Assembly (NCBI RefSeq): GCF_015040615.1
Contig: NZ_CP060402.1
Location: forward strand, 1,178,001-1,242,000
DNA: 64,000 nt
Direction: 5' to 3'
From: Microbacterium sp. YJN-G
GTDB taxonomy: Bacteria; Actinomycetota; Actinomycetes; Actinomycetales; Microbacteriaceae
The notes under the pieces are model-generated. The model saw only the letters and a list, made by a program, of their open reading frames with translations, did no database searches and was not told the DNA's origin. A program made the translations under genes and the position numbers. How positions within the stretch are numbered: position 1 is the first letter of the stretch; every line of letters starts with the position of its first letter. This document shows positions 8,194 through 16,471 of the stretch, piece by piece.

Positions 8194-9150
8194 ATGCGCG
8201 TCGTAGTCGCTCTCGGAGGTAACGCGCTCGCCCGGCGCGGCGAGCCCATGACCGCCGAATTCCTGCGCTCGAACGTCCGGTCGACGTGCGAGTCGCTGGC
8301 CAACCTCGCCCGTGACAACGAAGTGGTCATCACCCATGGCAACGGCCCGCAGGTCGGCCTGCTCGCCCTGCAGAACCTCGCCTACCAGGACGTCGCCGCC
8401 TACCCGCTCGACATCCTCGGCGCCGAGACGCAGGGCATGATCGGCTACGTCGTCCAGCAGGAGCTCTCGAACGCACTCGAGGGCAAGCGCGAGGTCGCCG
8501 GCATCATCACCACGACCGTCGTCGACGAGTCGGACCCCGCCTTCGACCGCCCCACCAAGCTCATCGGCCCGCAGTATTCCGCGCACGACGCCGCTGAGGC
8601 GGCCGCCGAGTACCGCTGGACCATCGCGAAGGACGGCAACGCGTTCCGCCGCGTCGTGCCCTCGCCGAACCCGCTCTCGATCGTCCAGGCGCCGCTGATC
8701 CGCCGCCTGCTCGAGGCAGGCAGCCTCGCGGTCTGCGTCGGAGGCGGCGGTGTGCCCGTCCGCATCGACGCGAAGGGCCGCCACATCGGCGTGCAGGCCG
8801 TGGTCGACAAGGACCTCGCTTCTGCGGCGCTGGCCGCCGACATCGAGGCCGACACCCTGATCCTGCTCACCGACGGCGACTACGTCAGCGAGAACTGGGG
8901 CACCCCCGAGCAGCGCGACATCCACACCGCATCCGCCGACGCCGTCGCCTCGATGCGATTCGCCGAGGGCTCGATGCAGCCGAAGATCGACGCCGCGATC
9001 CGCGTGGCGCGTGCCGGCGGCCGCACGCTGATCGGTCCGCTCGACCGCCTCGACGACCTGCTCGCGCGCCGGATCGGCACCGAGATCGTGCCGACCCTCG
9101 AGGAGGGCATCCGCTGGGTCGAGAAGACGCCCGCGGGCAAGAAGGCCTGA
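8194..9150 (+). CDS. arcC: Carbamate kinase
   Basis: The 318-residue protein is an amino-acid-kinase-fold carbamate kinase of normal length that makes ATP, ammonia and CO2 from carbamoyl phosphate and ADP. Motifs include VVALGGNAL at the N-terminus, THGNGPQVGLLALQ, CVGGGGVPV, VDKDLASAALA and LLTDGDYV. The ATG at 8194 follows AAGGGAGAA; a GTG at 8173 would add seven residues and was not chosen. It is divergent from the FdrA/AllG/AllH operon and is the natural consumer of the carbamoyl phosphate that complex produces, like YbcF/AllK in E. coli. An imperfect hairpin (9156-9178) separates it from the regulator gene. Control by the phased operators upstream is inferred. Confidence 0.93.
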   Translation: MRVVVALGGNALARRGEPMTAEFLRSNVRSTCESLANLARDNEVVITHGNGPQVGLLALQNLAYQDVAAYPLDILGAETQGMIGYVVQQELSNALEGKREVAGIITTTVVDESDPAFDRPTKLIGPQYSAHDAAEAAAEYRWTIAKDGNAFRRVVPSPNPLSIVQAPLIRRLLEAGSLAVCVGGGGVPVRIDAKGRHIGVQAVVDKDLASAALAADIEADTLILLTDGDYVSENWGTPEQRDIHTASADAVASMRFAEGSMQPKIDAAIRVARAGGRTLIGPLDRLDDLLARRIGTEIVPTLEEGIRWVEKTPAGKKA

Positions 9151-9205
9151 TCGCACACGCGAAGAGGTTGATCGCGTGCGGTCCGCAGCGTGGGAGGATG
9201 AGAGC

Positions 9206-9910
9206 GTGAGCAGAGCAGAAGAACGCGTGCTCGAGTCGACCAGGGTCGCGACGTGGCTGCGCGACGCGATCGTGGTCGGATCACGCGCCCCGGGCAGCAA
9301 GCTGATCGAGCGGGATCTCGCCGCCGAGTTCGGCGTCAGCCGTGTGCCCGTCCGCGACGCTCTGAAGGTGCTCGAGTCCGAGGGCCTGGTCGAGCTGCGG
9401 CCGCGCACGTGGGCGATAGTCCGGGAGTTCACCGCCACGGATCTCGCCGACCTCGACGAGGTGCGTCAGGTGCTCGAGCCGCTCGCATTCCGTCTCGCCG
9501 CGCAGCGTCATCGGCGCGACGGACTCGAGCGGCTCAGCGCCGCCCTCGCCGATGAGCAGGAGAGTGCGCGCAGCGCCGACAGCCTGGTCTCCCGGCGAGC
9601 CGCGGCGGATTTCCACGAGATCGTCGTCGAGCTCTCCGAGAACCGGCTGCTCGCCGATGTGATGAGCGGCATCCGCAGCCGGCTGCGCTGGGCTCTGGCC
9701 CAGCACGACGACCTGCAGCACATCGCCGAGGAGCACGTCCAGCTTTTCGAGGCCATCCGCGATCGCGACGGTGAGCGGGCAAGTGCGCTCGCGTTCCGGC
9801 ACGTCGAGAGCAGCCGGCTGCAGCGCATCGCGCATGCCGAGGCGCTGCGCACCGGCCCCGTTCCCTTGCGGGCTGAGCGACCCGCCGGGGCCGGTATCCT
9901 TGGCGAATGA
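9206..9910 (+). CDS. GntR family transcriptional regulator, FCD subgroup
   Basis: The 234-residue protein has a winged helix of GntR type at residues 15-75 (VATWLRDAIVVGSRAPG, LAAEFGVSRVPVRDALKVLE) and an alpha-helical FCD ligand domain from about residue 85 to 215. The FCD domain carries the usual acidic and histidine metal ligands in FHEIVVELSENRLL, HIAEEHVQLF and FRHVESSR. The GTG at 9206 is preceded by GGGAGGATGAG and was preferred to the upstream ATG. It follows the carbamate kinase gene and overlaps the aminotransferase gene by ATGA. It probably controls the oxamate and nucleobase catabolic genes through the three TGGNATACCA repeats; the effector is unknown. Confidence 0.85.
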   Translation: MSRAEERVLESTRVATWLRDAIVVGSRAPGSKLIERDLAAEFGVSRVPVRDALKVLESEGLVELRPRTWAIVREFTATDLADLDEVRQVLEPLAFRLAAQRHRRDGLERLSAALADEQESARSADSLVSRRAAADFHEIVVELSENRLLADVMSGIRSRLRWALAQHDDLQHIAEEHVQLFEAIRDRDGERASALAFRHVESSRLQRIAHAEALRTGPVPLRAERPAGAGILGE

Positions 9911-11130
9911 CACGCCGAACCCTGGACCAGTCCTCCAAGCTCAAGAACGTTCTCTATGAGATCCGGGGCAAGGCACTGGTCGAGGCGGCGCGTCTGGAGG
10001 CCGAGGGCCACCAGATCCTCAAGCTGAACACCGGCAACCCTGCGACCTTCGGGTTCGAGGCCCCCCACCAGATCGTGCGCGACATGCTCGCCGCGCTGCC
10101 GACCGCGCACGGGTACAGCGACAGCAAGGGAGTGATCTCGGCCCGCCGCGCCGTGGTGAGCCGGTACGAGGAGATCCCCGGCTTCCCGCGCTTCGACCCC
10201 GACGACGTGTTCCTCGGCAACGGGGTCTCCGAGCTGATCACCATGGTGATGCAGGCGCTGCTCGACCAGGGCGACGAGGTGCTCATCCCCACGCCCGACT
10301 ACCCGCTGTGGACGGCCATGACCTCGCTGGCCGGCGGGACGCCGGTGCACTACCTGTGCGACGAGGACAACGGCTGGCAGCCGGACCTCGACGACATCCG
10401 CGCGAAGGTGACGCCGCAGACCAAGGCCATCGTGATCATCAACCCCAACAACCCCACCGGAGCCGTGTACTCCCGTGAGGTGCTCGAGGGGCTCGTGCAG
10501 ATCGCCCGTGAGAACCAGCTGCTGCTGCTCTCCGACGAGATCTACGACCGCATCCTCTTCGACGACGCCCAGCACATCCCCACCGCCACGCTGGCCCCCG
10601 ATCTGCTCTGCCTCACCTTCAACGGCCTGTCCAAGACGTACCGGGTCGCCGGCTACCGTTCCGGCTGGGTGGTGATCACCGGACCGAAGGCGCACGCCAA
10701 GGGGTTCCTGGAGGGCATCACGCTGCTCGCCTCGACCCGGCTGTGCCCGAACGTGCCCGCGCAGCACGCCGTGCAGGCGGCGCTCGGCGGCGTGCAGTCC
10801 ATCGACGCGCTCATCGCCCCCTCCGGGCGGCTGCACGAGCAGCGCGACATCGCCTGGCAGGGGCTGGAGTCGATCCCCGGTGTGAGCTGCGTGAAGCCCG
10901 AGGGTGCCCTGTACGCGTTCCCGCGGCTCGACCCCGAGGTGCACGAGATCCGCGACGACGAGAAGCTCGTGTACGACCTGCTCGTCTCCGAGAAGATCCT
11001 GCTCGTGCAGGGCACCGGCTTCAACTGGCCCGAGCCCGACCACCTGCGCGTCGTCACACTGCCCGAGGCGCGGGTGCTCAGCGAGGCGATCGAGCGGCTC
11101 GGGAACTTCCTCGCGAGCTACCGGCAGTGA
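9907..11130 (+). CDS. PLP-dependent aminotransferase, class I (AlaA/AspC-like)
   Basis: The 407-residue fold-type I aminotransferase shows LNTGNPATFGFEAP, GNGVSELI, NPNNPTGAVYS, LSDEIYDRILFD and the PLP lysine in GLSKTYRVAGYRSGW. Best matches by eye are the AlaA group (alanine transaminase) and the mycobacterial protein called AspC, so an alanine or aspartate amino donor is likely. The ATG overlaps the gntR stop. A TATCCT box 6 nt before the start suggests its own leaderless promoter, so it need not belong to the carbamate kinase operon. Its last 53 bp overlap the convergent CpaE-like gene. Confidence 0.88.
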   Translation: MTRRTLDQSSKLKNVLYEIRGKALVEAARLEAEGHQILKLNTGNPATFGFEAPHQIVRDMLAALPTAHGYSDSKGVISARRAVVSRYEEIPGFPRFDPDDVFLGNGVSELITMVMQALLDQGDEVLIPTPDYPLWTAMTSLAGGTPVHYLCDEDNGWQPDLDDIRAKVTPQTKAIVIINPNNPTGAVYSREVLEGLVQIARENQLLLLSDEIYDRILFDDAQHIPTATLAPDLLCLTFNGLSKTYRVAGYRSGWVVITGPKAHAKGFLEGITLLASTRLCPNVPAQHAVQAALGGVQSIDALIAPSGRLHEQRDIAWQGLESIPGVSCVKPEGALYAFPRLDPEVHEIRDDEKLVYDLLVSEKILLVQGTGFNWPEPDHLRVVTLPEARVLSEAIERLGNFLASYRQ

Positions 11131-12280
11131 CCTCGGGCCTGAGGAGCCCTGCTGCGACGCGCCGCACCGCCGAGACCAGGGCGGACCGCGGCGAGACATC
11201 GGCGATCGCCCGCGCGTGCAGCGCGGCGGCGTCGACAGCACGCTGATCGTCGGGGACGAAGGCGACGTCGTCGATCCCGGCGAAGCGGTCGAGCGTCCGT
11301 CGGATCTGCCCGCGTGCGTCGATGCCGAGAGAGCCCGGCCGCACGCGGTTCGCGACCACCGTCACCGGCGTCGCGCCGAGGAGGTGGCGCAGTTCGGAAT
11401 AGCCGCGCAGGAAGCGGCTGACGCCGAGCGGGTCGGCGGAGAGCACGGCGACGACCGCGTCGGCCTCGAGCAGCGCCGCCGTGGTCGCCGCGTGCCGGGC
11501 GGGTCCTGCGGCATCGAGGGGGTCTTCGTCCTCGTCGAACTCCGCGGCGACGTCGACGACGGTCTCGTCGAGCCACGACCGGCAGGTGGCGAGCGTCGTC
11601 CTCACGCGTGCCGCGCCGAGCTCGGGCCAGCGACGAGGACGGTTCAGCCCGCTGAGCACCTCCACGGCGCCGCCCGAGGTCTCGACCGGCGTCGACAGGC
11701 GCGACAGCTCCGCGGCATCCAGGCTGCCGAGCTCCGCGCGGCGGCAGGCGGCGGCCAGCCCGGGGGCCTCATCGCCCAGCCCCAGCAGCAGCGCGATCGA
11801 TGGCGCGACGCTGTCGGCGTCGACGAGCCCGGTGCGTCGCCCCGCCCGCGACAGCTCGACGGCCAGCTGCACCGCCATCGTCGAGCGGCCGGGTGCTCCG
11901 TGCGACCCCCATACGGCGATCACCCGGGACGACCGGCCCGATCCGGTCCGCTCGGAGGCCGGAGCTGACGACAGCGCCTCGACGACCCGCCAGGCAGGAG
12001 TGTCCCACGGCAGGGGAGCGGGCAGCGCGAAGCGCGAGACGATATGGGAATCGGCGGAGCCGACGGGCAGGATGCGCACGCCGGCCCGGTCGCAGGCAGC
12101 CACGAGATCCGCGGTGAGCACGGTGCGCGTCGGGGTGATCAGCAGGGCGTCGATCCCGTCGAGCGACAGCCCGGGGAGGTCATCCGGATCCACCCGGCGC
12201 ACCTCGAGCCCCTCGAGCTCGAGATCGGATGCCATCATCGCGGCCTCCTCGCCCGTGGCGACGATGACGACCGAGGTCAT
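11078..12280 (-). CDS. CpaE-like MinD/ParA-type P-loop protein
   Basis: The 400-residue protein has an N-terminal receiver-like region (residues 1-110) and a MinD/ParA-type domain from about residue 130. The P-loop region reads WGSHGAPGRSTMAVQLAVEL, so the conserved GKS/T lysine is replaced by arginine; a GLVDADSVAPSIALLLG stretch follows as in CpaE. Such proteins help place Flp pilus or secretion machinery, and the altered P-loop suggests weak or absent ATP hydrolysis. The start overlaps the SAF-domain gene by ATGA. No other tad/flp genes are in the window. The 3' end overlaps the aminotransferase gene by 53 bp in convergent orientation; the Ser/Arg-rich tail may be unstructured. Confidence 0.75.
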   Translation of the reverse strand: MTSVVIVATGEEAAMMASDLELEGLEVRRVDPDDLPGLSLDGIDALLITPTRTVLTADLVAACDRAGVRILPVGSADSHIVSRFALPAPLPWDTPAWRVVEALSSAPASERTGSGRSSRVIAVWGSHGAPGRSTMAVQLAVELSRAGRRTGLVDADSVAPSIALLLGLGDEAPGLAAACRRAELGSLDAAELSRLSTPVETSGGAVEVLSGLNRPRRWPELGAARVRTTLATCRSWLDETVVDVAAEFDEDEDPLDAAGPARHAATTAALLEADAVVAVLSADPLGVSRFLRGYSELRHLLGATPVTVVANRVRPGSLGIDARGQIRRTLDRFAGIDDVAFVPDDQRAVDAAALHARAIADVSPRSALVSAVRRVAAGLLRPEVTAGSSRGSSRAARSPR

Positions 12281-12891
12281 GAGCCCGCTCCGGCCGGGAT
12301 GATCGAGATGATCGACCCGCCGGTGATCGCGGCGAGCACGTCGCCCACATCGGCGCGGTCGATGACCACCTCCACGTCGGTGCGGGTCTGGCTCAGCATC
12401 CCCTCGGCTTCGGCGATCGACCCCACGATCGCGTCTCCGACCAGCACGCGCGGCGCGTCGAAGGACCGACCGTCGTCGACGGGAGGGGCATGCCACAGCT
12501 CGACGACGGAGCCTGCGCCGAGTCCCTCGGGTATCGAGATGCTGCTCACCACGACCGTCGTGGTCCGCGCGGCGTCCTCGTCGCCGATCGCGGACTGCGG
12601 CACCAGCTCGCCTTGCGGCAGGGTTCGCGTGGCGATCGAACCGGGATCGAGGTCCTGGGGTGCGAGGTAGGTCTCGGTGAGGGCGGCGAGGCCGACCTCG
12701 ACCACCTGGAAGTCGGCGGAGGTGAGGGACTCGCCCGGCAGCACCGTGCGCGTCGCCTGCAGGACCGGCGTCGTCTGGCGCGAGGAGGAGACCAGCAGCC
12801 AGACTCCGGCGATCGACACGGCGACCAGCGCCAGCCCGATCAGGAACCTGAGATCACCGAAGAACGGACGACGGGCACGCGGGTGCATCAT
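12277..12891 (-). CDS. SAF-domain membrane protein (CpaB/RcpC-like)
   Basis: The 204-residue protein begins with a basic stretch and one membrane helix (LIGLALVAVSIAGVWLLVSS, residues 15-36). A SAF domain follows (VLQATRTVLPGESLTSADFQVVEV), then a beta-rich extracytoplasmic region. Flp pilus protein CpaB/RcpC has the same order but is longer. It is translationally coupled (ATGA) to the CpaE-like gene, so the pair probably acts together at the membrane. It is divergent from a small helix-turn-helix gene. Function beyond family level cannot be read from the sequence. Confidence 0.8.
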   Translation of the reverse strand: MMHPRARRPFFGDLRFLIGLALVAVSIAGVWLLVSSSRQTTPVLQATRTVLPGESLTSADFQVVEVGLAALTETYLAPQDLDPGSIATRTLPQGELVPQSAIGDEDAARTTTVVVSSISIPEGLGAGSVVELWHAPPVDDGRSFDAPRVLVGDAIVGSIAEAEGMLSQTRTDVEVVIDRADVGDVLAAITGGSIISIIPAGAGS

Positions 12892-12930
12892 GCAGCCATG
12901 GTCACAGATTCCGCCGCCGTGCCCGAAAAG

Positions 12931-12939
12931 TTATCCACA
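12931..12939 (+). promoter_or_regulatory. DnaA-box-like TTATCCACA
   Basis: A perfect TTATCCACA nonamer lies between the divergent SAF-protein and helix-turn-helix genes. An identical site occurs at 13926-13934, and TTGTCCACA, the form common in actinobacteria, occurs on the minus strand near 38510-38518. They may be scattered DnaA sites or shared intergenic motifs. Confidence 0.4.
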
Positions 12940-12976
12940 GGGCGGATTTCCAGGACTGCGCAGGCGGGTCCCGGGG

Positions 12977-12986
12977 GACAATTGTC
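12977..12986. promoter_or_regulatory. GACAATTGTC palindrome before a small HTH gene
   Basis: A perfect 10-bp palindrome sits 3 bp before the ATG at 12990, where a -10 box would be expected for leaderless transcription. Because the gene encodes a DNA-binding protein, an autoregulatory operator is plausible but unproven. Confidence 0.3.
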
Positions 12987-12989
12987 AGC

Positions 12990-13268
12990 ATGCCCGAAGC
13001 ATCCGACATGGCTCCTCGCTTCCTCGCTCCCGCGCAGGTCGCCGAGCTGCTGAGCATCGAGGTCGATGAGGTCATCCTCCTCGTGCAGGAGGGACGGCTG
13101 CGCGGCTCGCAGCTGGGCTCTCCGCCCCGCTGGCGCATCGAGGAGGCCAGCCTCGCCGATTACCTCGACGAGCAGTCCGAGCAGTCCCGCCGCATGGCCC
13201 TGTGGCGGCAGGCGAACGAGGCGAGCTTCCCCGAGCTGTGGGGCACGACCCCGTTCCGGCGCGACTGA
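12990..13268 (+). CDS. Small helix-turn-helix (excisionase/MerR-like) protein
   Basis: The 92-residue protein carries an excisionase-family winged helix: FLAPAQVAELLSIEVDEVILLVQEGRLRGSQLGSPPRWRIEEASLADYL, written here only as a description of residues 10-60 with the turn at VAELL and the wing at PPRWRI. The remaining 30 residues form a charged helix. No phage or integrase genes are nearby, so it is more likely a resident regulator than a recombination factor. It lies between divergent minus-strand genes, with a palindrome directly upstream. Confidence 0.7.
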   Translation: MPEASDMAPRFLAPAQVAELLSIEVDEVILLVQEGRLRGSQLGSPPRWRIEEASLADYLDEQSEQSRRMALWRQANEASFPELWGTTPFRRD

Positions 13269-13291
13269 CCCCCACCGGCGACTGACGCCGG

Positions 13292-13885
13292 CTACAGCGC
13301 CGACGAAGACCCGCGTTCGACGCGCACCCAGAGGATCGCCCCGAACGGGATGAGGTGGAACCCGCGCACCGAGCGTGCCCGCCGCGGCTCGTCCGGGTCG
13401 TGCACCGCGAGATCGAGATGATCGGCGCCGGCACGATCGATCGTGCCGTGCCGCGGCTCGACGCCGCGCGCGGCCACGGTCACCGCCGCACGGCGGCGGG
13501 CGAGATCGCGCAGCACGAATCCGAGCGTCATGCGCTCGCGCAGTCCAGCGGATGCCGTGCCCGTGCCGAGCCCGGCCAGCAGCGTTCCGTGGTCGGCGCC
13601 GATGGCCGCGATCGCTTCCACGGGTACGATGCGCAGCCGGGTGTCGTCCTGCGCGACGACCCCGATCCAGTCGGCGCCGACCGCGCGCAGCTCGCTGTTC
13701 CACCGCTCGCCGCAGCCGAACTCGAGACGCAGTCTGGCACCGGTGCCCAGCACGCGCAGCCGTTCGTGCAGGGTCAGCTTCGAGATCCGCAGGCGCTCGG
13801 CTTCGGCATCCAGCGCGGCGCGCTCGGCCTCCCACTCGGCGGCGAGCTGGCCTTCGAGGTCCTCGAAGAGATGGTCCCATTCCAC
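13292..13885 (-). CDS. Hypothetical protein
   Basis: The 197-residue soluble protein is not recognised. An N-terminal acidic helix (LFEDLEGQLAAEWEAERAAL) with coiled-coil character is followed by a mostly beta region in which ARLRLEFGCGERW, WIGVVAQDDTRLRIVPVEAIAAIG and FHLIPFGAILWVRV stand out. Alternating strands suggest a small barrel, possibly PRC-barrel or SH3-like. The GTG at 13885 is the start that avoids a long compositionally biased extension; its ribosome binding site is weak. It sits convergent to the helix-turn-helix gene and divergent from an Rv3235-like gene. Confidence 0.6.
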   Translation of the reverse strand: MEWDHLFEDLEGQLAAEWEAERAALDAEAERLRISKLTLHERLRVLGTGARLRLEFGCGERWNSELRAVGADWIGVVAQDDTRLRIVPVEAIAAIGADHGTLLAGLGTGTASAGLRERMTLGFVLRDLARRRAAVTVAARGVEPRHGTIDRAGADHLDLAVHDPDEPRRARSVRGFHLIPFGAILWVRVERGSSSAL

Positions 13886-14030
13886 CCGACAGAGCGTACG
13901 GGAGGGTGCCGAAGGCCCGCGTGAGTTATCCACAGATCCGCCGGCGCGTCTTCCGCTCGCCGGTCTCGCGTGCTTCACTGCAATGGTCCGCACACGACTG
14001 GACAGCTGCCACGACCGGGGGGATCGCGGA

Positions 14031-14420
14031 ATGACGACGCTGAACGAGTACTTCGCACCACAGCCGACCTCGGCCGATCGTCTTCCCGATCCGGTGCCGC
14101 TGCTGCGCAGCCTGACCCAGGGGGCGCTCGAGGTGCTCGCCGGCGTACGGGAGGTCGAGCAGCTGGCGCGGTGGTTCAGCGAGGACGCGTTCCGGGCGCT
14201 CGTCACCCGGTCGAATCTGTCGGCCAGGGCGCGCAGCGCCCGCGGTATCGCCCCCGCCCGGCCGACGTTCCAGATCCTGTCCATCCGCGACAGCGCGCCC
14301 GCCGACGGCGTCGTCGAGGCAGTGATCGTCGTGGCCGGTCCCGGGCGCACCCGTGCCGTGGCGGTGCGACTGGAAGGGCTGGACGGGCGCTGGCGGGCGA
14401 GCTCCTTCGCCGTGCTGTGA
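14031..14420 (+). CDS. Rv3235-like family protein
   Basis: The 129-residue protein resembles the small actinobacterial Rv3235 family of unknown function. The N-terminal part is polar and proline-containing; the core (LLRSLTQGALEVLAGVREVEQLARWFSEDAFRAL, residues about 25-60) is helical, and the C-terminal half forms beta strands ending in RAVAVRLEGLDGRWRASSFAVL. A DnaA-box-like TTATCCACA lies about 100 bp upstream. The ATG at 14031 was chosen because the family-like part starts soon after it. Confidence 0.65.
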   Translation: MTTLNEYFAPQPTSADRLPDPVPLLRSLTQGALEVLAGVREVEQLARWFSEDAFRALVTRSNLSARARSARGIAPARPTFQILSIRDSAPADGVVEAVIVVAGPGRTRAVAVRLEGLDGRWRASSFAVL

Positions 14421-14468
14421 ACCCGCACGCGCCGCGGTGCACGCAGGGGTGCCCAGTAGGCTGAGGGA

Positions 14469-15938
14469 GTGTCAACACTCAGTGATCTCGTCCACGCCCA
14501 GGGCCGCCTGACCGACGCGGATGTCGAATGGCTGCACCGCCTTGCCGGCGACGGGCAGCTGCTCGCCGACCTCGCATCGGCCGACATCGTGATGTGGATC
14601 GAGACGGCGGACTCCTCGTTCGTCGCCGTCACGCACTCCCGGCCCAGCGGCGCGGCCACGCTGTTCTACCGCGACATCGTCGGTGAGAAGGTGCGCCCGC
14701 AGTGGCGCACGCAGGTGCAGGCCGCATTCGAGTCCGGTGACATCGTCGACTCATCGTCGCCGGACTGGTTCGAGGAGACGCCGACGCGGGTGCGCGCTGT
14801 GCCGATCGTCAGCGGTGACGGCAAGCGCGTACTGGGGGTGCTCACCCGGCACACCAACCTCGGCGAGGCCCGCATGCCCTCGCGTCAGCAGATCAGCTTC
14901 GACGAGTGCGCGAACGACCTGTTCCGCATGATCACCTCAGGCGAGTTCCCCGACCTGTCGGCGCCGACCGCGCCGCGTCGCGGTGCCCCGCGGGCCTCGG
15001 ACGGACTGATCCGGCTCGATGTCGACGGGATCACCACCTTCGCCAGCCCCAATGCGCTCTCGGCCTTCAACCGGATGGGATTCGACGACGAGCTGGAGGG
15101 CGAGTCGCTGGCCGAGGTGACCACGCGCATCGTGCCGCCCTCCCGTCAGGTCGACGAGTCGCTGCCCGTGGTGGTCACGGGGCGTGCGCCATGGCGCACC
15201 GACATGGAGGCGCGCGGGGTCACCGTGTCGCTGCGTGCGATTCCGCTGAAGGACCACGGCACGCGCACCGGGGCGATCGTGCTGTGCCGCGACGTGTCGG
15301 AGCTGCGCCACCAGGAGCAGGAGCTCATCACCAAGGACGCCACGATCCGAGAGATCCACCACCGGGTGAAGAACAACCTGCAGACCGTGGCCTCCTTGCT
15401 GCGCATCCAGGCCCGGCGCACCCATTCCGATGAGGCGCGCGAGGCCCTGACGCAGGCCATGCGCCGGGTGGAGTCGATCGCCGTCGTGCACGACACCCTC
15501 GCCAGCGGGCTGTCGCAGACCGTCGACTTCGACGAGGTGTTCGATCGGGTGCTCAAGCTGGTCGCCGAGGTCGCCGCCGCGCCCAACACGCGGGCGCGCA
15601 CCCAGCTGGAAGGGCGCTTCGGCGTGCTGCCCAGCGAGTACGCCACCCCGCTGGCGCTCGCGCTGACCGAGGTGGTCACCAACGCCGTCGAGCACGGCCT
15701 TGCAGGCCGCGAGGGCATCGTCCGCATCGAGGCGGCCCGCACGGCGGAGATGCTGCGCGTCACCGTCACCGACAGCGGCCACGGGCTGCCTGAGGGGCGT
15801 GTGGGGCAGGGACTCGGCACGCAGATCGTGCGCACGCTCATCCAGGGCGAGCTCAGCGGCACCATCGACTGGAAGGGCATCGAGGGCGAGGGCACGCAGG
15901 TGACCATCGAGATCCCGATGCGCTGGATCAACGCTTGA
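14469..15938 (+). CDS. pdtaS: PdtaS-type sensor histidine kinase
   Basis: The 489-residue cytosolic sensor kinase has the PdtaS order: a GAF-like domain (about 1-150), a PAS domain (about 175-285), a HisKA_2 dimerisation domain with the phospho-acceptor in IREIHHRVKNNLQTVASLL (around residue 296), and an HWE/HisKA_2-type ATPase domain with ALTEVVTNAVEHGL and VTDSGHGLP boxes. In mycobacteria PdtaS phosphorylates PdtaR, an ANTAR RNA-binding antiterminator, and responds to cyclic di-GMP and to copper or nitric oxide. No pdtaR gene is in the window. The GTG start follows a TAGGCT box by 6 nt, suggesting a leaderless transcript. The 3' end carries a tandem duplication spanning the stop codon. Confidence 0.88.
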   Translation: MSTLSDLVHAQGRLTDADVEWLHRLAGDGQLLADLASADIVMWIETADSSFVAVTHSRPSGAATLFYRDIVGEKVRPQWRTQVQAAFESGDIVDSSSPDWFEETPTRVRAVPIVSGDGKRVLGVLTRHTNLGEARMPSRQQISFDECANDLFRMITSGEFPDLSAPTAPRRGAPRASDGLIRLDVDGITTFASPNALSAFNRMGFDDELEGESLAEVTTRIVPPSRQVDESLPVVVTGRAPWRTDMEARGVTVSLRAIPLKDHGTRTGAIVLCRDVSELRHQEQELITKDATIREIHHRVKNNLQTVASLLRIQARRTHSDEAREALTQAMRRVESIAVVHDTLASGLSQTVDFDEVFDRVLKLVAEVAAAPNTRARTQLEGRFGVLPSEYATPLALALTEVVTNAVEHGLAGREGIVRIEAARTAEMLRVTVTDSGHGLPEGRVGQGLGTQIVRTLIQGELSGTIDWKGIEGEGTQVTIEIPMRWINA

Positions 15939-15969
15939 GCGTCAACGCCTGAGCGTCAACGCCTGAGCG
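15928..15969 (+). repeat. Three 14-bp tandem copies spanning the pdtaS stop codon
   Basis: The unit TCAACGCYTGAGCG occurs three times head to tail (15928, 15942, 15956), with one T/C difference in the first copy. The first copy contains the pdtaS stop TGA at 15936-15938 and the later copies repeat it in shifted frames. It looks like slippage duplication of the gene end. Confidence 0.9.
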
Positions 15970-15986
15970 AGAACGCCAGACAGACG

Positions 15987-16028
15987 AGAGCGCCGGCCGG
16001 GATCGAATCGATCCCGGCCCGGCGCTCT
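15987..16028. terminator. Bidirectional hairpin between pdtaS and whiB1
   Basis: A 20-bp stem with one bulged C (AGAGCGCCGG then CCGGGATCGA, with complementary right arm) lies between the convergent genes pdtaS and whiB1. It is symmetric enough to serve both strands. Confidence 0.8.
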
Positions 16029-16042
16029 CTTCAGGTCTGTGC

Positions 16043-16291
16043 TCAGCCGGCGCGGCGTGCGCGGGCTGCGCGGCGCTTGAGGGCGCGGCGCTCGTCCTCC
16101 GAGAGACCGCCCCACACGCCCGAGTCCTGTCCGGACTCGAGGGCGTACTGCAGGCAGATCTCCGTGACGGTGCAGGTGGCGCAGACGGCCTTCGCCTTCT
16201 CGATCTGATCCACAGCCGGTCCGGTGTTCCCGACAGGGAAGAACAGCTCGGGGTCGACGGTCAGGCAGGCGGCTTTGTCACGCCAATCCAT
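16043..16291 (-). CDS. whiB1: WhiB1-type iron-sulfur transcription factor
   Basis: The 82-residue protein has the WhiB layout. Four cysteines (in KAACLTV, AKAVCATCTVTEICLQYA) bind a [4Fe-4S] cluster that reacts with nitric oxide; a GVWGG turn and a basic tail (KRRAARARRA) bind DNA. Length, MDWRDKAAC start and PELFFPVGNTGPA match WhiB1, the essential member that pairs with the main sigma factor. The ATG at 16291 follows GGAG. A plausible sigma-A-type promoter lies about 150 bp upstream, giving a long leader. Confidence 0.92.
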   Translation of the reverse strand: MDWRDKAACLTVDPELFFPVGNTGPAVDQIEKAKAVCATCTVTEICLQYALESGQDSGVWGGLSEDERRALKRRAARARRAG

Positions 16292-16437
16292 ATGATGGCT
16301 CCTCAGAGATGTGGTGTTCGGTGTGGGCGGCCGTCTAAGCGGCGCTCGAAGTCGGGGAGCGGATCGGGATTCAGCTACCCTGGTCATGCGGGCAGAGAAC
16401 CCGCCCCACTCCGATGTGGGAGCACATGGCTTTGTCC

Positions 16438-16466
16438 ATTCTGTTACAGAAACAATCTGAAATCAA
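16438..16466 (-). promoter_or_regulatory. Candidate whiB1 promoter
   Basis: On the minus strand TTGATT (16461-16466) and CAGAAT (16438-16443) are separated by 17 bp, a reasonable housekeeping promoter. Transcription would begin near 16430, about 140 nt before the whiB1 ATG. Confidence 0.4.
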
Positions 16467-16471
16467 GGGTT

